Below, one piece after another: positions 35,458 through 43,762 of a stretch of 64,000 bases of DNA; position 1 is the first letter of the stretch, and each line of letters opens with the position of its first letter. The stretch is from Sinorhizobium sp. B11 (GTDB lineage Bacteria; Pseudomonadota; Alphaproteobacteria; Rhizobiales; Rhizobiaceae), in contig CP091034.1 of the NCBI GenBank assembly GCA_039725955.1, positions 930,001 to 994,000 of the forward strand. The letters run 5' to 3'. The position numbers and the translations under genes were made by a program. A model generated the notes under the pieces. That model had not been told where the DNA came from and ran no database searches. It saw only the letters and a list, made by a program, of their open reading frames with translations.

Positions 35458-37083
35458 ATGAAAGCCTTCGCCGACCTCCTCGACCGCCTGGTCTTGACCC
35501 CCAGCCGCAACGGCAAGCTCAAGCTGCTGACCGACTATTTCCGCGACACGCCTGACCCTGATCGCGGCTATGGCCTTGCTGCCATTGCCGGCACGCTGGA
35601 GGTGCGCAACGTCAAGCCCGCGATGCTGCGCGAACTGGTTCTGGAGCGCATGGACGATGTGCTCTTCCGCTACTCCTATGATTATGTCGGCGACCTCGCC
35701 GAAACCATCTCGCTGGTCTGGGATAATGAACGCGATATCGACCGCTCTGCGCTCGCCCAGCCGCGTCTTGGCGAGGTGGTCGTCAGGATGAATTCGCTTG
35801 GCCGCACGGAAGTACGCAGCTTCGTGCGCGACCTGCTCGATCGTCTCGATTCCTCCGGGCGCTTTGCCTTCATCAAGCTCGCGACCGGGGCGTTGCGCAT
35901 CGGCGTTTCCGCCCGCCTCGCCAAGCAGGCGCTTGCCGATCTCGGCGGCAAGGACGTGACCGAGATCGAAACTCTGTGGCACGGCCTGCAGCCGCCCTAT
36001 GAAACGCTCTTCAAATGGTTGGAGGGTGGTGAGGAAAAGCCGGTGCTTGCAACGCCTGCGATCTTCCATTCCGTGATGCTTGCCAATCCGGTGGAGGAGG
36101 GCGATCTCGATAGTCTCGACGCCGCCAATTATGCCGCCGAGTGGAAATGGGATGGTATTCGCGTCCAGCTCTCCCGCTCCGGCGAGACACGCAGGATCTA
36201 TTCCCGCTCCGGTGATGATATCTCCGGTGCCTTTCCTGATGTTCTTGATTCAATCAGCTTTTCCGGCGTCATCGACGGAGAGCTTCTGGTTGGCGGCACG
36301 GCGCGTTCCAACAACCCGACCCGCACCTTCTCCGACCTGCAGCAGCGCCTGAATCGCAAGACGGTGACGGCACGGATGCTGGAAGAATATCCGGCTTTCA
36401 TCCGCGCTTATGACATGCTTTTCGACGGCGACCAGGACGTGCGCGGCAAGCCCTATATCGAGCGTCGCGACCGGCTCTCGGAAATTATCGACCGCGCCCC
36501 GCACGACCGCTTCGACCTCTCGCCTCTGGTGCCGTTCTCCACCTGGGAGCAGCTGGACGATCTCCGTGCTGCCCCGCCCGATCCCGTTATCGAAGGCGTG
36601 ATGATCAAGCGCCGCGACAGCATCTATCAGGCTGGTCGCATGAAGGGGCCGTGGTTCAAGTGGAAACGCAATCCTTACAATGTCGATGCGGTGCTAATGT
36701 ATGCCCAGCGCGGCCACGGCAAGCGCTCCAGCTATTATTCCGATTTCACCTTCGGCGTCTGGGCGGAGGATGAGGATGGCGAACAGCTCGTCCCTGTCGG
36801 CAAGGCCTATTTCGGCTTCACCGATGCCGAGCTCGAAGTGCTGGACAAGTTCGTGCGCAATAACACGACCGAGCGCTTCGGCCCGGTCCGCGCAGTGCGG
36901 GCGGACAAGGAGTTCGGCTTCGTGGTGGAAGTCGCCTTCGAGGGAATCAATCGCTCCACACGCCACAAGTCGGGCGTAGCCATGCGGTTCCCCCGCATCG
37001 CGAGATTGCGCCCCGACAAGCCCTCCTACGAGGCCGATCGCTTGCGCACGCTCATTGCTATGATCGACGCCAAGGCGGGTTGA
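35458..37083 (+). CDS. ATP-dependent DNA ligase
   Basis: 541 residues with no polymerase or nuclease domain. An N-terminal helical DNA-binding domain (1-200), the adenylation domain with active-site Lys230 in EWKWDGIRVQ (KxDG), the DGELLVGG motif, IEGVMIKRRDS and GPWFKWKRNPYNVDAVLM (motifs IV-V), then a C-terminal OB-fold region, make it a complete enzyme. It belongs to the group that partners with the exonuclease just upstream (TIGR04120-like). The usual third and fourth members, an Lhr-like helicase and a phosphoesterase, are not next to it. Confidence 0.93.
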   Translation: MKAFADLLDRLVLTPSRNGKLKLLTDYFRDTPDPDRGYGLAAIAGTLEVRNVKPAMLRELVLERMDDVLFRYSYDYVGDLAETISLVWDNERDIDRSALAQPRLGEVVVRMNSLGRTEVRSFVRDLLDRLDSSGRFAFIKLATGALRIGVSARLAKQALADLGGKDVTEIETLWHGLQPPYETLFKWLEGGEEKPVLATPAIFHSVMLANPVEEGDLDSLDAANYAAEWKWDGIRVQLSRSGETRRIYSRSGDDISGAFPDVLDSISFSGVIDGELLVGGTARSNNPTRTFSDLQQRLNRKTVTARMLEEYPAFIRAYDMLFDGDQDVRGKPYIERRDRLSEIIDRAPHDRFDLSPLVPFSTWEQLDDLRAAPPDPVIEGVMIKRRDSIYQAGRMKGPWFKWKRNPYNVDAVLMYAQRGHGKRSSYYSDFTFGVWAEDEDGEQLVPVGKAYFGFTDAELEVLDKFVRNNTTERFGPVRAVRADKEFGFVVEVAFEGINRSTRHKSGVAMRFPRIARLRPDKPSYEADRLRTLIAMIDAKAG

Positions 37084-37197
37084 TATCATCTGCCTGCGCA
37101 AAAATGACGCAGTCCCCCGTTTTCAACAGCATGTGTATTGGCGGCAAGGTTCGTCCGGTGCAGATTTTTTGGGCCGGGGAAATGATGGGTGCCGCGT

Positions 37198-38121
37198 ATG
37201 AGCTCGCAAGAACGAAATGCCTTTTTCCGTCAACGCCGCGGCGTGCTTGCAGGGATAGCCGGCTCTCTTATGCTGCCTCGCCTCGCGAATGCCTTCGATG
37301 TCCCGGATGTTCCAAGGCTCGCCAAGCATGACTATGCCAGTGTCCGCCATCACTTCCGCACCAAGCTGCTGCAGAAGGGGCCGGCGCCGGATAAATATGA
37401 GCCGCTGACGGCACCGGCCGATGCCGACCGGATATTCTACCGCTCCGGCTATGGCGGCGAGCTGGAGTTGACGGCCTGGGTGTCCAAATACAAGCGCGGG
37501 ACCAAGTCGAAGCCCGGCATCCTCTTCCTTCACGGCGGCAATGCCATGGGCATTGGCCATTGGCAGCTCATGAAGCCCTACGTGGATGCCGGCTATGTGG
37601 TTATGATGCCTTCCATGCGCGGCGAAAACGGCCAGATGGGCAATTTCTCCGGTTTCTATGACGAGGTGGACGACGTGCTCGCCGCAACCGAGCGCCTGCG
37701 CCATCTGCCGGGCGTCGATCCCGCACGCCTCTTCATTGCCGGCCACAGCATCGGCGGCACGCTGACCATGCTGACGGCGATGAGTACGCATCATTTTCGG
37801 GCGGCGGTGCCGATTTCGGGCAATGCGGATGCCTTCCGCTTCTTCAACCGCTATCCCGAAGACATCCGCTTCGACGATTCCAACGCGCATGAATTCGAGG
37901 TACGCACGGCGCTTTGTTATGCGCACAGCTTCAAGTGCCCGGTACGTGTGCTGCACGGAACGGAAGAGTCTCATTTCAACGATCGCGCCGATCTTCTCGT
38001 TTCGCGTGCCCGTGCGGCCGGTACGCATATCGAAGCAGATACCGTTGACGGCAACCACACTTCGGCACTGCCGGCCGAGATCGCGCAGAGCATCGAATTC
38101 TTCCGTGGTGTGGCGGCCTGA
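37198..38121 (+). CDS. Exported alpha/beta hydrolase (prolyl-oligopeptidase-like)
   Basis: 307 residues. The N-terminus FFRQRRGVLAGIAGSLMLPRLANA is a Tat-like signal. The hydrolase core has ILFLHGGNAMG (oxyanion region), AGHSIGGTLTML (nucleophile Ser), a late Asp/Glu region and His in DGNHTSALPAEI. It matches serine peptidases/esterases of the S9/dienelactone type. A GTG start three codons upstream (37189) is possible. Substrate unknown. Confidence 0.78.
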   Translation: MSSQERNAFFRQRRGVLAGIAGSLMLPRLANAFDVPDVPRLAKHDYASVRHHFRTKLLQKGPAPDKYEPLTAPADADRIFYRSGYGGELELTAWVSKYKRGTKSKPGILFLHGGNAMGIGHWQLMKPYVDAGYVVMMPSMRGENGQMGNFSGFYDEVDDVLAATERLRHLPGVDPARLFIAGHSIGGTLTMLTAMSTHHFRAAVPISGNADAFRFFNRYPEDIRFDDSNAHEFEVRTALCYAHSFKCPVRVLHGTEESHFNDRADLLVSRARAAGTHIEADTVDGNHTSALPAEIAQSIEFFRGVAA

Positions 38122-38268
38122 CAGTTACCGGATGCATGTCCGGCAGGGACCTGCGTCATCCGTCTTTTTCGGCGGGTTCCAGCTTCTGGCACCAGCCTCG
38201 CGCCAGCCGCGAATGCCATCCTGTGAGCAGATAATGCTGTCTCCGTGATCGCTGATGAGGGTAGATTC

Positions 38269-39081
38269 ATGAATTTTCTGCGCCGGGCTTTCCCGTTTGT
38301 CGGGCTCGCGGCTGCTGCAACGATGCTCAGCGGCTGCAACATTCTTGTCCCCGATGTCGCAGCCGATTCGCCTGCGCGCTTCGTGCAGGAGATTTCACCG
38401 GTCTTCTACGAGCCGCCGGGCGTCGATCCGCGTCGCGTCAAGCCGCTTCCCGATCAACCGGTGCCGCATACACGCGAACTCTACAGGACGCAGTTCAATC
38501 AGACCTACGGTCTGCCGGTCAGTAACCCGCTGAACCTCGACATGGGCATGTACGGCCAGGTCAGGGACGGCGATTTCACGCTGCCGGCCATCCCGGCCAC
38601 TCGCATCCGTCCGGAATATCTGCGCCAGGAGGTCGAGTACCAGACCAACGAACGCCCCGGCACGATCGTTGTCGATACCCAGGACCGCTTCCTCTATTTC
38701 GTTGAAGGCAATGGCAGGGCCATGCGTTACGGCGTCGGCCTCGGCCGCGAGGGATTTGCCTGGAAGGGCCGTGGCGTCATCCAGTGGAAGCAGAAGTGGC
38801 CGCGCTGGACGCCGCCGGTCGAAATGGTCTCCCGCCAGCCGGAGGTTCGCCCCTTCTCGGCGGAAAATGGCGGCATGAATCCGGGCCTTGCAAATCCGCT
38901 CGGCGCCCGCGCCATGTATATTTTCAAGGATGGCCAGGACACGCTCTATCGCATTCACGGCACCCCGGACTGGCAATCCGTCGGCAAGGCGGTTTCCTCC
39001 GGCTGCGTACGCATGCTCAACCAGGATGTGGTCGACCTCTACGACCGCGTGTCGGCCAAGTCGGAGATCGTGGTGATGTAG
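38269..39081 (+). CDS. L,D-transpeptidase, lipoprotein (first of tandem pair)
   Basis: 270 residues. A lipobox LSGCN follows a signal peptide, so it is anchored in a membrane. The YkuD catalytic domain in the C-terminal half has IHGTPDWQSVGKAVSSGCVRM with the active-site His, Ser-Gly and Cys. It cross-links peptidoglycan or attaches proteins to it; in Rhizobiales L,D-cross-links are abundant and linked to polar growth. GAGGGTAG precedes the ATG at 38269. Confidence 0.9.
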   Translation: MNFLRRAFPFVGLAAAATMLSGCNILVPDVAADSPARFVQEISPVFYEPPGVDPRRVKPLPDQPVPHTRELYRTQFNQTYGLPVSNPLNLDMGMYGQVRDGDFTLPAIPATRIRPEYLRQEVEYQTNERPGTIVVDTQDRFLYFVEGNGRAMRYGVGLGREGFAWKGRGVIQWKQKWPRWTPPVEMVSRQPEVRPFSAENGGMNPGLANPLGARAMYIFKDGQDTLYRIHGTPDWQSVGKAVSSGCVRMLNQDVVDLYDRVSAKSEIVVM

Positions 39082-39091
39082 GGCTGCAACA

Positions 39092-39113
39092 GGGCAGGCG
39101 AGATCGTCTGCCC
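39092..39113 (+). terminator. Hairpin between the two L,D-transpeptidase genes
   Basis: GGGCAG (39092-39097) pairs with CTGCCC (39108-39113), with inner pairs extending to nine (one G-U). No T-run follows. It may attenuate read-through from the first gene into the second. Confidence 0.35.
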
Positions 39114-39257
39114 GAAGCCGGACACGTCTGCGTGATGCTATGGTTTATTTAGTATAAGCCGATAGATTTTTTCCTTGTCGATTTCGGCATTGGACGAATC
39201 AGGGGTGAGCTGCGTTTATGGCAAGCCCCGCATCACGAAGGAAATCAGTCCCGCGTC

Positions 39258-39983
39258 ATGAGCCTCGATAACCCCATCTCCCGTCGTAGCTTTCTTTCCT
39301 TTTCGGCTTTGACAGCGGCTTCCGCGCTGGCAGGCTGTGCCTCCACTTCGAATACGGTCGAAAATGGCGGCATGTCGATCAGCTACCGTTCGCCCTTCCG
39401 CGCGTTCCAGACGACGAGCGTACCCAGCGAAGCAGAACTTGCCGTCATGTACGGCCCAATCGAAGACGGCGGTTTCCTCATCCCCGCCGTTCCTTACCAG
39501 CAGATCGACCCGCGCTACTATCGCCAGCAGGTCGTGGATCCGACCGGCCAGCCGCCGGGCACGATCGTCGTCGATACGCCCTCGCGCTTCCTTTATCTCG
39601 TCCAGCCCGGTGGCATGGCGATGCGCTACGGTGTCGGTATCGGCCGCGAAGGTTTCGCCTGGTCGGGCAATGGCGTCATCCAGTGGAAGCAGAAATGGCC
39701 GCGCTGGAAGCCGCCGAACGAGATGGTCGCCCGTCAGCCGGAGCTTGCGAAATACTCGATCGAGCGTGGCGGCATGGAGCCAGGTCTCTTGAATCCGCTC
39801 GGTGCGCGTGCGCTCTACATCTTCTCGAACAACGAAGATACGCTCTACCGCCTGCACGGCAACCCGGAATGGCGCTCCATCGGCAAGGCGGTCTCGTCGG
39901 GCTGCGTGCGCCTGCTCAACCAGGACATCATCGACCTCTACGACCGCGTTCCCAACAAAACCCCGATCGTTGTTTGGCAGTGA
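39258..39983 (+). CDS. L,D-transpeptidase, Tat-type lipoprotein (second of tandem pair)
   Basis: 241 residues. It has both a twin-arginine motif (ISRRSFLSFSAL) and a lipobox (LAGCA), which suggests Tat export followed by lipidation. The catalytic segment LHGNPEWRSIGKAVSSGCVRL is intact. It shares long stretches with the gene 176 bases upstream (GVIQWKQKWPRW, ARQPE, GRE GFAW), so the two arose by duplication but now differ in export route. A terminator follows. Confidence 0.9.
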   Translation: MSLDNPISRRSFLSFSALTAASALAGCASTSNTVENGGMSISYRSPFRAFQTTSVPSEAELAVMYGPIEDGGFLIPAVPYQQIDPRYYRQQVVDPTGQPPGTIVVDTPSRFLYLVQPGGMAMRYGVGIGREGFAWSGNGVIQWKQKWPRWKPPNEMVARQPELAKYSIERGGMEPGLLNPLGARALYIFSNNEDTLYRLHGNPEWRSIGKAVSSGCVRLLNQDIIDLYDRVPNKTPIVVWQ

Positions 39984-40090
39984 GCTGCGGTCGGGCGTAG
40001 CCCGAGCAATCGATCCAGTGAATCGATTGCAGCAGCGAACGCCCGAAGCGTAAGCGCAGGGCTGGAAGGGTGCCTAACCCCAAAACACAA

Positions 40091-40120
40091 AAAACCGCCC
40101 AACACGGGCGGTTTTCTTTT
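40091..40120. terminator. Bidirectional Rho-independent terminator
   Basis: AAAACCGCCC (40091-40100), AACAC loop, GGGCGGTTTT (40106-40115) then CTTTT. It sits between the second transpeptidase gene and the convergent LysR gene and has an A-run and T-run, so it works on both strands. Confidence 0.85.
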
Positions 40121-40130
40121 GACTTGATAG

Positions 40131-41093
40131 TTACGCCGCCTCAGCGCAAATCCCAGCCTTGCAGCCCGAAGCAAGTAGCGCCTTGTCCGCCACCTCGACA
40201 AACAACTGCCGAAACCACGACGCCCGCTCGTCCGCCCTGTCCACCCGCCGATACAGCATCGACACAGGGTCGGCCGGCAGCTCGATCGGCGGCATCGAGA
40301 CCTCGAGATTGTGAAGCTGCGCCATGCAGCGTCCGAGCGATTCCGGCACGATGGCAATCGACGGCATGGCTCTGAGCGCCGGCGGCACCGCAGAATAGCG
40401 GGGCACCGTCGCCACCACGTTGCGGCTCAAACCCACCTTGTCGAGCGCGGCATCGACCGCCGTCGTCGCACTACCGACAAAGGAGATGGCGATATGCGGT
40501 GCGGCGACGAAATCCTCGACGCTGATTGGCGGCTTCAGTTTCAATTGCTGCGGGTCGTAAATGGCGATCGAACACTGCTCGAACAGTGGCATGCGGATGT
40601 GCCAGGAGGCGGGTTCGCCATGCACGGAAATGCTGAATTCGTAAGCGCCGTCATCAAGCATCTGCGCCGCATCGCGTTTGTCGGCTGCCACGCCCACGAG
40701 CCGCGCGCCCGGCGCAAGCTGACGTAGCCGCGCAACCAGCGGGCCGAAGAAAGCGGTTTCCAGATTGTCGCACATGCCGACGCGGAATTCACCCTGCCAG
40801 GTCGACGGGTCGAAACCCTTGGGCGGGCGGATCGCCCGTTCGATGCCTGAAAGAGCATCCTCGATCGCTGGGGCGATCGCCAGCGCCCGCGCTGTCGGCT
40901 GCAGGCCGCGGCCGACGCGTATGAAGAGTTCGTCGTCCAGCGCCTCGCGCAATCGCTTGAGCGCGGCGGAAAGTCCGGGCTGGCCGAGCAACAGCCTTTC
41001 AGCTGCACGGCTGACATTGCGCTCCTGCATCAGCACTGAAAAGGCAAGCAGAAGGTTCAGATCGATTTTGCGAAGGACAGCATCATTCATCAT
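40131..41093 (-). CDS. LysR-family regulator, NodD-like branch
   Basis: 320 residues. The N-terminus VLRKIDLNLLLAFSVLMQERNVSRAAERLLLGQPGLSAALKRLREAL is the LysR helix-turn-helix of the NodD/SyrM-like branch (KIDLNLL). A sensor domain follows. It is divergent from an MFS exporter with a 123-base gap, the classic arrangement for LysR control of the neighbour. The inducer is unknown. Confidence 0.87.
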   Translation of the reverse strand: MMNDAVLRKIDLNLLLAFSVLMQERNVSRAAERLLLGQPGLSAALKRLREALDDELFIRVGRGLQPTARALAIAPAIEDALSGIERAIRPPKGFDPSTWQGEFRVGMCDNLETAFFGPLVARLRQLAPGARLVGVAADKRDAAQMLDDGAYEFSISVHGEPASWHIRMPLFEQCSIAIYDPQQLKLKPPISVEDFVAAPHIAISFVGSATTAVDAALDKVGLSRNVVATVPRYSAVPPALRAMPSIAIVPESLGRCMAQLHNLEVSMPPIELPADPVSMLYRRVDRADERASWFRQLFVEVADKALLASGCKAGICAEAA

Positions 41094-41216
41094 TATGAGT
41101 AATACCTGACATGGCTACTATCAATTTGCAATAGGGTTTGAAGCTGTACATTTTCTCGTTCCCTGCCGCCCGCCAGCCTCCCGGCGACGACGGCAGCAAA
41201 GAAGGAACCGAGATCG

Positions 41217-42617
41217 ATGACCAATTCCCCATCTCCACGCGGAGCCGGCCTGGCGTTGCTGCTGCTCTGCGCTGCGAATTTCCTTGACGCCATGGATGTT
41301 TCCACCATCGGGGTCGCCCTGCCTGCCATCCAGACCGAACTTGGTATGCCGCCAACCTCGCTTCAATGGGCCGTCAGCGCCTATGTGCTGGGTTACGGCG
41401 GGTTTCTGCTGCTCGGCGGCCGTGTCGCCGACCTCTTCGGCCACCGCCGCGTCTTCCTCTGGTCGCTCGGCATCTTCGCGGCCGCCAGCATTGCCGGCGG
41501 TTTCGTCGATAGCGGCCCGACGCTGATCGCTGCCCGCCTGGTAAAAGGCATCGCCGCAGCCTTTACCGCCCCGGCGGCCCTTGCCCTGCTGCTCTCCGTC
41601 TTCGGCGAGGGCGAGAAGCGGGCCAAGGCGCTCGGCGTCTTCGCCTCGACGGGCGCCACCGGCTTCGTGCTCGGTATGGTGCTCGGCGGTGCCGCCACTC
41701 TCGTGAGCTGGCGGGCAACGCTCGTCATGGGCGCTCCGGTCGCAATCCTCACGCTGGCGATCGCTCCCTTTGTCCTGCCTCCGGATACGCGGCGCGGCGA
41801 GGGACGCAAGCATTTCGACTGGGCGGGCGCCTTGACGATCACCCCCGGCCTGCTGCTCTTCGTCTTCGGCATTACCAACGCTGCCGCAGCCGGCTGGAAT
41901 GACTTCTTCACCTGGGGCTCGCTCGTTGCTTCCGTGGTGCTGATCGCACTCTTCCTGATCGTCGAATCGCGCCATGCCGATCCCATGGTGCCGCTGCATA
42001 TCTTCCGCCGGGCAAAGCTCAGCCATGCCAATGCCATCGCCGCTTTGTTCCAGGGCGCCTATGTCGGCTTCCAGTTCATCGCCACGCTCTACTATCAGGA
42101 TGTGATCGGCTGGTCGGCCTTTGCCACCGGCTTCTGCTTCGCCTTCGGCGGTGTCTGCGTGATGTTCCTTGCACCGCGTTTTGCCACTGTCGCGCAGAAC
42201 CGCGGCACGACGGGCCTGATGGCGGTTGGCGTCGGGCTGCAGGCGACGAGCTATATCCTCTGGGTTGCTCTGGTCGGCCACATCGATCCGATCATCCTGG
42301 TTGCCTTGAACCAGATCCCGCTCGGCGTCGGCTATGCCATGACCTATCCGGCAATCCAGGTTGCAGCACTGTCTGATGTCGAGGAAGACAAGTCCGGCCT
42401 TGCCTCCGGCCTGCTCTTCGCTTCCTTCCAGATCGGCGGCGGCATCGTGCTTGCGGCCGCTTCCGCCATCTTCGCCGCAGCCCCGCACTTCGGCTGGGAT
42501 CCCTATGTCGGCGGCATCGTCTTCGTGGCGCTGCTGGCGATCCTGATCACCCTGCTTGCCGCTGTCGGCCCGAAGAGCGCCACGCTTCGCCCGCAGGCAT
42601 ATCAGGCAGCGGAATAA
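41217..42617 (+). CDS. MFS exporter, DHA2 (EmrB/QacA-like)
   Basis: A 466-residue membrane protein with about 14 helices. DHA2 motifs are visible: NFLDAMDVSTIGVALPAI (motif D1-like) in helix 1 and GGRVADLFGHRRVF (motif A) after helix 2. Such pumps export drugs or aromatic compounds with protons. It faces the LysR-family gene, which probably controls it. A GAAGGAACCGAG stretch precedes the ATG. Confidence 0.88.
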   Translation: MTNSPSPRGAGLALLLLCAANFLDAMDVSTIGVALPAIQTELGMPPTSLQWAVSAYVLGYGGFLLLGGRVADLFGHRRVFLWSLGIFAAASIAGGFVDSGPTLIAARLVKGIAAAFTAPAALALLLSVFGEGEKRAKALGVFASTGATGFVLGMVLGGAATLVSWRATLVMGAPVAILTLAIAPFVLPPDTRRGEGRKHFDWAGALTITPGLLLFVFGITNAAAAGWNDFFTWGSLVASVVLIALFLIVESRHADPMVPLHIFRRAKLSHANAIAALFQGAYVGFQFIATLYYQDVIGWSAFATGFCFAFGGVCVMFLAPRFATVAQNRGTTGLMAVGVGLQATSYILWVALVGHIDPIILVALNQIPLGVGYAMTYPAIQVAALSDVEEDKSGLASGLLFASFQIGGGIVLAAASAIFAAAPHFGWDPYVGGIVFVALLAILITLLAAVGPKSATLRPQAYQAAE

Positions 42618-42678
42618 TGCAAATTGCCCGCGCCGGGGTGGCGCGGGCATCGTCTTTCAGGCCGTGCTTGGCCTCGGC

Positions 42679-43146
42679 CTATATGCTTGCGTTGAGATTT
42701 CCGCGCAGCCGGGTCAGCATGTCGCGCATGACCGCCATTTCCTCCAGCGTGCAGCCGATCGCCTCGCCGATCGACGACATGATCGTATTGACCTCGCCCC
42801 TCATCGACTGACCTTTCGGCGTCAGCGACACGATGACCTGTCGCTCGTCGCGGGAATCACGGGTGCGCTTGATAAGGCCGTTCTGTTCCAGCCGCTTGAG
42901 GAGAGGGGAGAGCGTGCCGGAATCGAGATCGAGCTGCTCGCCGATCGTCTTGACCGGCAGTTCGGCTTTTTCCCATAGAACCAGCATGACGAGATATTGC
43001 GGATAGGTCAGGCCCACCTTGTCGAGTATAGGCTTGTAGGCGCGGGTGAAGGCATGCGCCGTCGCGTAAACCGCGAAACAGAGCTGCTTCTCCAGCCGCT
43101 TTTCCTCTTCCGGTATTTCCATCACTTTCGCCGTTCTCGCTTTCAT
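42679..43146 (-). CDS. ohrR: MarR-family organic peroxide sensor OhrR
   Basis: A 155-residue repressor. Cys23 in LEKQLCFAVYATAHAFTRAYKP is the reactive cysteine oxidised by organic hydroperoxides, and LTYPQYLVMLVLWE and LDSGTLSPLLKRLEQNGLI form the OhrR winged helix. The start at 43146 has GAGGA eight bases upstream. It is divergent from ohr, with AT-rich dyads in between. Confidence 0.92.
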   Translation of the reverse strand: MKARTAKVMEIPEEEKRLEKQLCFAVYATAHAFTRAYKPILDKVGLTYPQYLVMLVLWEKAELPVKTIGEQLDLDSGTLSPLLKRLEQNGLIKRTRDSRDERQVIVSLTPKGQSMRGEVNTIMSSIGEAIGCTLEEMAVMRDMLTRLRGNLNASI

Positions 43147-43193
43147 CGCTGTCATCCTCAGAGGTCCCATTGTCCTCTTTTCAAATTCCGAAT

Positions 43194-43229
43194 GCAATTT
43201 GCAAAATTCACTTGCGTACAATTTAATTG
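43194..43229. promoter_or_regulatory. OhrR-type operator dyads
   Basis: GCAATTTGC (43194-43202) and CAATTTAATTG (43219-43229, within TACAATTTAATTG) are two AT-rich inverted repeats in the ohrR/ohr gap. The second resembles the TACAATT-AATTGTA OhrR consensus. Each could repress one or both genes. Confidence 0.6.
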
Positions 43230-43282
43230 GGCGTTATTAAAAACTCAACCCGAACGAACGGGGCCAACCAAAGGAGATTGTC

Positions 43283-43705
43283 ATGCCTATTCTCTACACG
43301 ACCAAAGCTTCCGCCACCGGTGGCCGCGCAGGCCGCGCCGTTTCCGAAAACGGCGTTCTCGACGTCACGCTGACCGTGCCGAAGGAACTCGGCGGCGACG
43401 GCGCAACAGGCACCAATCCCGAACAGCTCTTTGCGGCCGGTTATTCCGCCTGCTTCCTCGGTGCCTTGAAATTTGTGGCCGGCAAGGAAAAGGTCAAGAT
43501 TCCCGAGGAAACCACCGTCTCCGCAACCGTCGGCATCGGCCCGCGTGAAGATGGCGGCGGCTTCGGCATCGAAGTGGCCCTGACCGTCAACATCCCGGGT
43601 GTCGACCGCGAAACTGCCGAAAAGCTCGCAGCTGCGGCCCACATCGTCTGCCCCTACAGCCACGCCATGCGCACCTCGACCGAAGTTCCGGTCACGGTTG
43701 CCTGA
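43283..43705 (+). CDS. ohr: Organic hydroperoxide resistance protein Ohr
   Basis: A 140-residue thiol peroxidase that reduces fatty acid and organic hydroperoxides, recycled by lipoyl proteins. It has the peroxidatic Cys57 (GYSACFLGAL), resolving Cys123 (HIVCPYSHAMR) and the Arg17/Glu-type active-site region (GGRAGRAVSENG). Length is typical. AAAGGAGA precedes the ATG. Controlled by the divergent ohrR. Confidence 0.95.
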   Translation: MPILYTTKASATGGRAGRAVSENGVLDVTLTVPKELGGDGATGTNPEQLFAAGYSACFLGALKFVAGKEKVKIPEETTVSATVGIGPREDGGGFGIEVALTVNIPGVDRETAEKLAAAAHIVCPYSHAMRTSTEVPVTVA

Positions 43706-43729
43706 TTACTTGCTACACCAGTGAACAAG

Positions 43730-43757
43730 GGCCGGGGCATTGCTCCGGCCTTTTCCT
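43730..43757. terminator. Rho-independent terminator after ohr
   Basis: GGCCGGGGC, ATT loop, GCTCCGGCC (43730-43750, one G-U pair) then TTTTCCT. It lies between ohr and the convergent peroxidase gene and ends ohr transcription. Confidence 0.8.
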
Positions 43758-43762
43758 TTGGA

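Noticed and set aside
41121..42650. A 509-codon open frame antisense to the MFS exporter gene
   Set aside because: Long open frames opposite GC-rich genes are common in this kind of genome. The translated protein is low-complexity (Glu/Asp/Gly/Arg) with no ribosome site, and the plus-strand frame encodes a clear membrane transporter.
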